Origin: Chthoniobacter flavus | GTDB lineage: Bacteria; Verrucomicrobiota; Verrucomicrobiia; Chthoniobacterales; Terrimicrobiaceae | DNA length: 12,338 nucleotides | Assembly: GCA_945903555.1 (NCBI GenBank) | Contig: CAMDOJ010000036.1 | Span: 1 to 12,338 of the forward strand | Direction of reading: 5' to 3' | In this document: positions 7,104 through 11,683 of the stretch, in pieces | Layout of the letters: every line of letters begins with the position of its first letter | Numbering within the stretch: the stretch's first letter is position 1 | Notes under the pieces: model-generated | Seen by the model: the letters and a program-made list of their open reading frames with translations, nothing else | Databases searched by the model: none | Told to the model about the DNA's origin: nothing | Position numbers and translations under genes: made by a program

Positions 7104-8523
7104 GGCGGGGTTGAGGAAGATCCCCATCCTCGGCTTGAAATAATCCACGATCATTGATGATGGCGGCAACTTGAGGCGGCACCATCTTCTCCCAAGAATG
7201 ATCGCCCTTTCTTACTAGTTCAAGTACCTGCGGGGATCGGATGTAGAGATAGTCAGGATGGTAGTCCTCGATGGCTCGTATCGATCCATTCTCCAGCAAG
7301 TGGGCGTAGAGATGCTTGAGCTGTGGAGCCACTCGGAAGTTCGAACAACCCACCAACTCCCCACTCGGCGAAATGTAAGGATAGACGTAAAGCCGGACAT
7401 TCTTTTTGAAAAGACGGCCGAGGGCCTCCAGAATGCCACCCTCGAGATTATTGTAGTATTTCTCGGTGAAAATCTCGCTCAAGCTTGGAATCCCGAGCGG
7501 AAGACCAATCGGCCCCGCCGTGTAGCGGGTCAGAAAATTCACCAAACGATAGAACTCCCCGTAATTGGAGATCAGAACGGTACGTCCGAGCGAAGTCAGC
7601 ATATCCACGCGATCAAGAAAATCGCGCAGATCAAGCTGCCCCCCCGAAAGAAGATTTTGCATGGTGATTTCCATCAGGATTTCGGGCTTTTCATCTGGCA
7701 CTCCGTCCTCGCGCTCAAACATACGAAGTGCCCCGTCGAGCATATCATTCGTTACCAAAGTGACGGGCCGAAAGCTCCCGCGCTCGACGAGCAATGGCTT
7801 TTTGTAAAAGGCATCCGCGGCCTGAACAACTTCGCCATCGGGCCGAAACAAGGCAGACTGGGTGAGCCCTTGGACGATCAACTCCAGATTCATGATCCGG
7901 TTGTCGATGCCCTCGAAGGCTGGACCGGAAAACCGGATCATATCAACCTCAATGCGGCCGGGCCTCAAGTCATCGGAAAGCGACTTAATGAGGGCTCGGG
8001 GGTCACCAGAATGGTAGGCAGCGCCGTAAAACAAATTGACTCCGAAAATACCGAGTGCCTCCTGTTGCACGAGATTCTCTTCATCGAGCATGCGAACGTG
8101 CAAAATGATCTCGCTGAAAGGAGCGCGAGGCTCGTGCTGGAATCGAAGCCCCATCCAACCGTGAGATTCATCATGCCGACGGAAACTCCGCGCTGCAACC
8201 GTGTCCGCAAATGCAAAAAAGCGCCTGTCGGCCCCCAACGCGCCATCCAACCTCTCTAGAAGGAGATCGAACTCGTGCGACAACATGGTTTCCAACCTCG
8301 CGCGACTCACATAGCGATCGCCTGCCCCATAAATCGCATCGCTGAATGTCATGTCATAGGCGGAAATCGTTTTTGCAATCGTGCCGGCGGCACCCCCCAC
8401 GGAAAAAAAGTGTCTGGCCACCTCTTGACCCGCGCCAATCTCGGCAAACGTACCATAGAATCGCTTCTCCACATTGATACGAAGCGCCTTGCTCTCAACC
8501 CGAGCATCAATCTCATTTTGCAT
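7093..8523 (-). CDS. conserved protein of unknown function (476 aa)
   Basis: I recognise this as a conserved bacterial family of about 470 residues without an established function; from memory, some relatives carry misleading database labels such as TonB-dependent receptor or nicotinate-nucleotide adenylyltransferase. Neither label fits: there is no signal peptide, beta-barrel or nucleotidyltransferase HxGH motif, and no membrane segment. Well-defined blocks are VGGAAGTIAKTISAYDMTFSD near residue 42, GAGDRYVSRARLETML near 66, FFAFADTVAARSF, HGWMGLRFQ, EIILHVRMLDEENLVQQEALG, VLISNYGEFYRLVNFLTRY, and a C-terminal LEGGILEALGRLFKKNVRLYVYPY region. It is probably soluble and cytoplasmic. The purine-rich GAGG is only 1 nt before the ATG at 8523, too close for normal use. 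The HExxH membrane-protein gene lies 68 bp upstream on the same strand and may be cotranscribed. hemQ is convergent. Confidence 0.85.
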   Translation of the reverse strand: MQNEIDARVESKALRINVEKRFYGTFAEIGAGQEVARHFFSVGGAAGTIAKTISAYDMTFSDAIYGAGDRYVSRARLETMLSHEFDLLLERLDGALGADRRFFAFADTVAARSFRRHDESHGWMGLRFQHEPRAPFSEIILHVRMLDEENLVQQEALGIFGVNLFYGAAYHSGDPRALIKSLSDDLRPGRIEVDMIRFSGPAFEGIDNRIMNLELIVQGLTQSALFRPDGEVVQAADAFYKKPLLVERGSFRPVTLVTNDMLDGALRMFEREDGVPDEKPEILMEITMQNLLSGGQLDLRDFLDRVDMLTSLGRTVLISNYGEFYRLVNFLTRYTAGPIGLPLGIPSLSEIFTEKYYNNLEGGILEALGRLFKKNVRLYVYPYISPSGELVGCSNFRVAPQLKHLYAHLLENGSIRAIEDYHPDYLYIRSPQVLELVRKGDHSWEKMVPPQVAAIINDRGLFQAEDGDLPQPRPEQ

Positions 8524-8591
8524 ACCTCAAACCATAGACATGTATCTGTAATTGGAAAGCTCGGAACCTGAACCTATAGAAACTCTTCTTT

Positions 8592-9356
8592 TTATCGGAA
8601 GCGAGAGACCAAGCGCACTACGGCAGCAGAAAAATCCATCGCATTTTCCAGCAGATCGCCGGCAAAACCCGTCCACGCGACACTCGGTGAAGACACAATC
8701 AAAAGTGCCGAAATGAGGACCAAATTTAAAAAGTAAATCACCACAATGGAGAAAAAAACGCCCCCGTATTCAATATCTGGTTGGCCCTTTTTGATCATCC
8801 TCACGGTGTAAATCATGTGAAATGTCCAAGTGAGTCCAATGCCAAAAAACAAAGACTCCGATTGAGCTGAGACGCCTGGAATCAGCAACGCCAGACCATA
8901 GGCCACAATCCACCCTGCCGTATAAAATGGGAAAAAATAAGGCGCCAACACGACCCAGGTATTTGTTTTATTCGTGATGATGTGCCCGCCTTCCGAGGTA
9001 ACACGGAAGTCATGCACGCGACCACCGTGAAGCCAGACCCAGAGCGCATGCGTCAGTTCGTGACCCAACACGTAAGCGATAACGAGCTTGGGGAATCCCT
9101 CGCAGAGAATGGCCGCGATCGCGCAACCCCCAGCAAAAAACCAAAACACCGGGCTGGCCCAGAAAAAGTCGTTGAGGGTCGTGCTGACCATCGCCGTAAA
9201 AAATGACAGCGAGAGAACCCAGCAGGGAGGCAGGAGCAGAAGCGCAATAGGAAATTTGACCCACCGCTTGGGAACGTAACCAGGCTCGACTCCAGTGAAG
9301 GAGACGTAGAGAGAGGACAACGATTTCTTAGCAGGACGCGATCGCTTGGAGCTCAT
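8592..9356 (-). CDS. multi-pass membrane protein with HExxH zinc-metalloprotease motif (M50-like)
   Basis: The 254-residue product has hydrophobic segments around residues 35-56, 64-85, 133-160, 167-185 and 200-222, and a zinc-protease motif HELTH (H99, E100, H103) at the end of a hydrophobic stretch (VIAYVLGHELTHALWVWLHGG). This topology resembles intramembrane or membrane-bound M50-type proteases. A canonical N-x-x-PxxxLDGG third-ligand motif is not visible; D194/E196 in GQPDIEYGG or H180 are candidates. The basic N-terminus (KRSRPAKK) suggests a cytoplasmic N-end. The substrate is unknown. ATG at 9356 lacks a Shine-Dalgarno and sits 14 bp from the end of repeat copy B. The unknown 476-residue gene follows after 68 bp. 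Another possibility is a membrane protein that kept HExxH for a non-proteolytic role. Confidence 0.75.
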   Translation of the reverse strand: MSSKRSRPAKKSLSSLYVSFTGVEPGYVPKRWVKFPIALLLLPPCWVLSLSFFTAMVSTTLNDFFWASPVFWFFAGGCAIAAILCEGFPKLVIAYVLGHELTHALWVWLHGGRVHDFRVTSEGGHIITNKTNTWVVLAPYFFPFYTAGWIVAYGLALLIPGVSAQSESLFFGIGLTWTFHMIYTVRMIKKGQPDIEYGGVFFSIVVIYFLNLVLISALLIVSSPSVAWTGFAGDLLENAMDFSAAVVRLVSRFR

Positions 9357-9370
9357 AGATGGGCGTTATG

Positions 9371-9555
9371 ATACCAAAAACAGCTTGCTTTTGGACTTTA
9401 GGAGAGGAGCACAGTGCGTCCCGCCTGTGTTCTTTGGCCTTCTCCTTGGTTCCAATGGGAAGGGCGAGAGCAAGTAGGCCAGTCTCAACACGGCCGAGAC
9501 GGCCATGCCCCCTTCTTTTGCGGTGCAAAGTCTAATTTCAAAGAGACAATGGTAT
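9371..9555. repeat. dispersed non-coding repeat, copy B (about 185 bp)
   Basis: This is a same-orientation match to 1236-1453. It begins ATACCAAAAA and ends GACAATGGTAT, giving perfect 6-bp terminal inverted repeats (ATACCA/TGGTAT). It keeps the terminal hairpin (CCAAAA..GCTTTTGG), GAGGAGCACAG, GGTTCCAATGGG, and the central palindrome GGCCG-AGA-CGGCC (9492-9504). It lacks the extra 35 or so bases of copy A. It starts 15 bp upstream of the reverse-strand ATG at 9356. No clear target-site duplication is visible. Confidence 0.75.
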
Positions 9556-9659
9556 GAGTGGGTTTTCATAGTCTCAAGCGAATGATAACAAGATGTCCTC
9601 ACAGAAGTCGCCTTTCTCAAAATTTCAGAAATCCTGAAGTGTGAGGAAAGGGTGTGAGA

Positions 9660-9708
9660 CGCAAAGGCCAAGGGGGCATGGGCGTCTCGCCCGTGTAGGA
9701 ACTGATTT
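9660..9708. repeat. partial inverted copy C of the dispersed repeat
   Basis: Read on the reverse strand this matches the ACACGG..CGAGACG..CCATGCCCCC block of copies A and B. The central palindrome is GGGCG-TCT-CGCCC (9680-9692) instead of GGCCG-TCT-CGGCC: both arms are changed so that pairing is kept. Similarity is limited to about 50 bp, and the ATACCA ends are absent, so it is a fragment or a separate shorter family member. Confidence 0.55.
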
Positions 9709-9778
9709 TCGTCTCGCATGGGATCAACTGTTTCCTTGAATTCACCATTTTACATGGACCACGTCAGGATGTCTGAAT

Positions 9779-9958
9779 TTATTCTTTTGTAAGATCTCGA
9801 AGGATTTTACGGGCGAGAAGCTCGCTGACTTCTTTGTGGCGAGGAATTGGTTGTGTCGCTCCGGTCTTCGGATTGTGATATATGTCATACTTGGCTCCAT
9901 GTCAGATCAGGACTGCGCCGACTGACTCCACCTTGGAAATCAAATCGCGCCTCTTCAC
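9779..9958 (-). pseudogene. hicA: HicA-family mRNA-interferase toxin, interrupted by an in-frame TGA
   Basis: HicA toxins are small double-stranded-RNA-binding-fold ribonucleases that cut mRNA and are held by HicB. The reverse-strand frame from GTG at 9958 to TAA at 9779 has 60 codons including the stop, a typical HicA length. It reads KRRDLISKVESVGAVLI, then TGA at codon 19 (9904-9902), then HGAKYDIYHNP, GATQPIPRHKEVSELLARKILRDL. The catalytic-type histidine region (YDIYHNP) and the PRHKEVSE-LARKI signature are intact. Codon 19 is usually arginine in relatives, so CGA to TGA by one C-to-T change explains the stop. GTG overlaps the hicB stop as GTGA, a coupled arrangement. TGA is used as a normal stop elsewhere here (hicB, hemQ), so recoding is unlikely. 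Either a real loss of toxin or a base-call error. Confidence 0.85.
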
Positions 9959-10146
9959 GCCAACTCTAATTCCTCTACTTTTTTGATTCCTGAAATCGCT
10001 CCCGAAGATAAGGTTTCATGTAAGTCTCGAAGGTGATCCTTCAAATCTTGGAGAGACTCCCCCTGCGTCCAGTGATCAGGGTAGTCGTTTAAATAACCGA
10101 GAAACATTCCATCGTCTTCTTGCCAGCAGGTAAATTTTGGCGTCAT
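9955..10146 (-). CDS. hicB: HicB-family antitoxin
   Basis: This 63-residue protein has the HicB partial RNase-H-like fold: FTCWQEDDGMFLGYLNDYPDHWTQGESLQDLKDHLRDLHETL, matching the family's strand pattern and the G-x-S/T-L-x-E/D-L helix start. HicB binds and neutralises HicA and often represses the operon. It is a short-type HicB, and no separate C-terminal DNA-binding domain is seen. It precedes the toxin gene, and its TGA overlaps the hicA GTG by 4 nt. ATG at 10146 has no clear Shine-Dalgarno. The frame is intact although the partner toxin frame is broken. The brnA stop is 97 bp upstream on the same strand; a palindromic TAACGTTA (10193-10200) in this gap is a candidate operator (speculative). 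Confidence 0.85.
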   Translation of the reverse strand: MTPKFTCWQEDDGMFLGYLNDYPDHWTQGESLQDLKDHLRDLHETLSSGAISGIKKVEELELA

Positions 10147-10233
10147 GGGATTAGGCTAGACGTTTGACTAGCAGTTGTCTGGTAATTTTAGCTAACGTTA
10201 TTTGGCGGAGGAAATACAGAAATCCTTTATGCA

Positions 10234-10252
10234 TCAGATTTGCTCAATCTGA
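10234..10252. other. hairpin overlapping the brnA stop codon
   Basis: TCAGATT (10234-10240) and AATCTGA (10246-10252) form a perfect 7-bp stem around a 5-nt loop that covers the end of brnA. No T-tract follows on the reverse strand. It could weakly separate brnA from hicB transcription or protect the 3' end; its function is not shown. Confidence 0.35.
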
Positions 10253-10498
10253 CTGTGCAGCCACTTTTAACTTTTGGGCCCCAGCCAGCCGTTCGGCTAT
10301 CCAGACCTTGATGAGTGATTGCCGAGGCACACCCAAGCGATCCGCCTCAAAATCGAGTTTTGTGATCATCCAAGCAGGAAAGTCCACATTAACTCGCTTA
10401 GCCTGATGCCCTGGCCTGACCGCCCTCGCTAGGTCGAGATAAGGCAGGATGTCCTCGTTCCCATCATCGAAAATTTTATCCAGTTCTTCCGCTGTCAT
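10244..10498 (-). CDS. brnA: BrnA-family (CopG/ribbon-helix-helix) antitoxin
   Basis: The 84-residue protein has an acidic N-terminal part (DKIFDDGNEDILPYLDLARA) and a C-terminal ribbon-helix-helix: strand KRVNVDF at 34-40, helix AWMITKLDFEADRLG to about 56, then PRQSLIKVWIAERL at 58-71. BrnA antitoxins bind BrnT and repress the brnTA operon through the ribbon-helix-helix. It starts inside the end of brnT (23-nt overlap) behind AAGGAGG, 9 nt from the ATG at 10498. That is the only strong Shine-Dalgarno in the window and hints at acquisition from another lineage. hicB lies 97 bp downstream on the same strand. Family assignment is from the conserved PxWM..LD.EA..LGV.RQSLIKVW core and the brnT-brnA order. 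Confidence 0.85.
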   Translation of the reverse strand: MTAEELDKIFDDGNEDILPYLDLARAVRPGHQAKRVNVDFPAWMITKLDFEADRLGVPRQSLIKVWIAERLAGAQKLKVAAQSD

Positions 10499-10757
10499 AT
10501 TGGTGTTCCTCCTTTTCTCGTGCTCGTCTCACTGAAAAAATCCGAATGGCCTCGCCTCGCAGTGTGTAAAAGGCAACCCATATCTTGCTTTTTGTTTTTC
10601 CGAGAAGTGCAAAACGTGTCTCGGTTTCACTGCGGGCCGGGATGAGCAATCGATCTTCATCTTCCCAGAGGACTTGGGCCTCGCGGAAGTCAATGCCATG
10701 CTTCTTCTTGTTGTTATGGCTCTTGATTGAATCATACTCGAAATCAACGATATATAT
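10476..10757 (-). pseudogene. brnT: BrnT-family ribonuclease toxin without a standard start codon
   Basis: BrnT (DUF497) is a ribonuclease toxin paired with BrnA. The reverse-strand frame is open from a TGA at 10769-10767 to TAA at 10478-10476. It encodes a full BrnT pattern: VDFEYDSIKS, KKKHGIDFREAQVLWEDED, LIPARSETETRFALLG, IWVAFYTLRGEAIRIFSVRRAR. No ATG, GTG or TTG occurs before the middle of the domain. The expected start position holds ATA (10757-10755), with AAGG correctly spaced 6 nt upstream, so ATG-to-ATA start loss is the simplest reading; about 93 codons would follow. Alternatives are initiation at ATA or ATC, or a leaderless message, since a promoter-like -10 overlaps the site. 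The end overlaps brnA by 23 nt. It is easily missed because no conventional start exists. Confidence 0.75.
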
Positions 10758-10784
10758 TTTATACCTTCAGACTATGTGACTCAA
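10756..10784 (-). promoter_or_regulatory. promoter-like hexamers at the brnT start
   Basis: On the reverse strand TTGAGT (10784-10779), a 17-nt spacer and TAAAAT (10761-10756) make the best sigma70-type match I saw in the window. The -10 overlaps the presumed brnT start (ATA at 10757-10755), so initiation would fall near 10749, inside the toxin frame. The AT-rich TATAAAATATATAT stretch is also a plausible BrnA operator, but that is inference. Confidence 0.45.
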
Positions 10785-11095
10785 TGATTTTTTTCTGGGC
10801 GCACGCACCCCTCGTGTATTTTCGACGAAGGCAATGAGATAAAGTTCATTTAGACATCCTGAAATCCTGTTGAAGGATCAATTCCAGAAATCTACCTCAC
10901 TTCAGTAGACGAAAAAACCAGCAAGGCATCTTGCTGGAAATGAGGTCTCACCGCTGATGTCATTTCAATTCCAAACGTGAAACCAAAAGCTAAAGGGCCG
11001 TTTTTTATCAAACGATTTTGCAGGTTGGCATACCATACCCACCGGGAAGGCCGCGCGGGCACCGCGGCTGGGCGAAGTATTTCGCCCCTTCGTTA
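10767..11095. other. gene-free interval between rpsT and brnT
   Basis: This 329-bp stretch contains the rpsT-side terminator at 10912-10937. It also has a GGGCGAA/TTCGCCC hairpin (11070-11087, 4-nt loop) just after the rpsT stop and a GCCGCG/CGCGGC hairpin (11050-11068); neither has a T-tract. The sequence AGACATCCTGA at 10852-10862 recurs inverted at 9764-9774. The forward frame antisense to rpsT that reaches in here shows no protein-like features. I see nothing else. Confidence 0.5.
10912..10937 (-). terminator. Rho-independent terminator for the tRNA-rpsT transcript
   Basis: CCAGCAAG (10918-10925) and CTTGCTGG (10930-10937) form a perfect 8-bp stem with a 4-nt loop. On the reverse strand this is followed by six T residues (10917-10912). 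It lies about 160 bp beyond the rpsT stop and upstream of brnT, so it insulates the toxin-antitoxin island from rpsT transcription. In the forward direction only three A residues follow the stem, so termination is one-way. Confidence 0.82.
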
Positions 11096-11368
11096 TTACT
11101 TGGCTGCGGTCGCTTTCGCGAGAGCCTTATTCAGGCGGCTCTTGCGGCGATTGGCCACGTTGCGGTGGAGCGTGCCGCATTTAACAGCTTTATCGAGAGC
11201 GGAGGAACATGCGCTGAATTCCGATTTCGACACGGCTGCGTCGCCGCCTGCGAGGGCTGCACGGAGCTTCTTTTGACGGGTTTTTACACCGGTGATGACG
11301 GAGGCGTTGCGTTCACGACGTTTCGTGCTTTGGCGGGCGCTTTTTGCTGCTGATTTGGTATTGGCCAT
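11096..11368 (-). CDS. rpsT: 30S ribosomal protein bS20
   Basis: S20 is a three-helix protein that binds 16S rRNA in the body of the 30S subunit. The 90-residue, very basic product shows the family pattern MANTKSAAKSARQSTKRRERN at the N-terminus and GTLHRNVANRRKSRLNKALAK at the C-terminus; length is normal (85-95). The ATG at 11368 lies only 10 nt after the CCA end of the tRNA gene on the same strand, with the sequence AAAATATTTT between them and no Shine-Dalgarno, so translation must start on a very short A/U-rich leader if the tRNA is cut out. The likely transcript is tRNA-rpsT, ending at the hairpin near 10912-10937. The identification is secure. Confidence 0.95.
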   Translation of the reverse strand: MANTKSAAKSARQSTKRRERNASVITGVKTRQKKLRAALAGGDAAVSKSEFSACSSALDKAVKCGTLHRNVANRRKSRLNKALAKATAAK

Positions 11369-11378
11369 AAAATATTTT

Positions 11379-11453
11379 TGGTGCCAGAGGGGAGAATCGA
11401 ACTCCCGACCAAGGGCTTATGAGTCCCCTGCTCTACCGCTGAGCTACCCTGGC
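11379..11453 (-). tRNA. tRNA with CAT anticodon, probably tRNA-Met (elongator)
   Basis: The reverse-strand 75-nt sequence folds as a full cloverleaf: acceptor GCCAGGG/CTCTGGC (one G-U), D-stem GCTC/GAGC, anticodon loop CTCATAA with CAT, T-stem GGGAG/CTCCC with loop TTCGAAT, discriminator A, and encoded CCA. It lacks the C1-A72 mismatch of initiator tRNA. A CAT anticodon also occurs in lysidine-modified tRNA-Ile2, and the variable-region TGGTC does not exclude it. The closing pair of the anticodon stem is A31-G39, a mismatch. The gene is followed after 10 nt by rpsT. Confidence 0.93.
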
Positions 11454-11659
11454 GGATGAATTTGTTTGTTTAAATCTCCTGCTTTCTTATCCGCTAAGTG
11501 AACTTGCGATCACCTTCATGGGCATTTGGCAGGAGCGGAAGATTAGCGCACCATCCCAATACGGCAATAGAAAAAATGCAGACAAAAACGAGGACCGTCC
11601 GGCAAAACGATTTCTGCCATGTTGGATTTTTTTCATTCCGGTGTTGGCGTAATCCCGTT

Positions 11660-11683
11660 GAGGTGGTTTTAATGCCCGCCTGA
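11660..11683 (+). promoter_or_regulatory. Shine-Dalgarno plus mini-ORF (Met-Pro-Ala-stop) overlapping the purB start
   Basis: GAGGTGG (11660-11666) sits 5 nt before an ATG at 11672 that opens the frame ATG-CCC-GCC-TGA. Its TGA shares one base with the purB ATG (TGATG, 11681-11685). The Shine-Dalgarno is 16 nt from purB's own ATG, too far for direct use, so ribosomes could terminate on the mini-ORF and restart on purB. This rests on spacing only. Confidence 0.4.

Larger units (their letters stand above)
9357..9778. other. gene-free interval holding repeat copies B and C
   Basis: This 422-bp stretch between the HExxH membrane-protein gene and the hicA remnant contains the full repeat copy B and the partial inverted copy C. 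Short frames on both strands here follow the repeat and show no domain. The rest (about 9557-9659 and 9710-9778) shows only a small TTCAG/CTGAA hairpin near 9621 and an 11-bp sequence (9764-9774) that recurs inverted at 10852-10862. Confidence 0.6.

Noticed and set aside
9902..9904. TGA read as an amino acid (recoding or alternative genetic code) in hicA
   Set aside because: hicB and hemQ end at TGA, so the code is standard; there is no sign of a selenocysteine insertion element, and the position is normally arginine.
10529..10747. Reverse-strand 72-codon ATG frame inside the brnT region
   Set aside because: It is in a different frame from the BrnT pattern and its translation is low-complexity; it is a shadow of brnT.
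10977..11353. Forward frames over the rpsT region
   Set aside because: They are antisense to the clear S20 gene and have no supporting features.
11400..11430. A31-G39 mismatch in the tRNA anticodon stem as a sign of a tRNA pseudogene
   Set aside because: All other stems pair and CCA is encoded. I believe similar CATAAGCCC arms occur in functional bacterial tRNAs.
11498..11683. Forward 61-codon frame ending on the purB start
   Set aside because: It has no Shine-Dalgarno at its own start and no recognisable protein pattern. Only the last four codons, with the Shine-Dalgarno before them, look meaningful.
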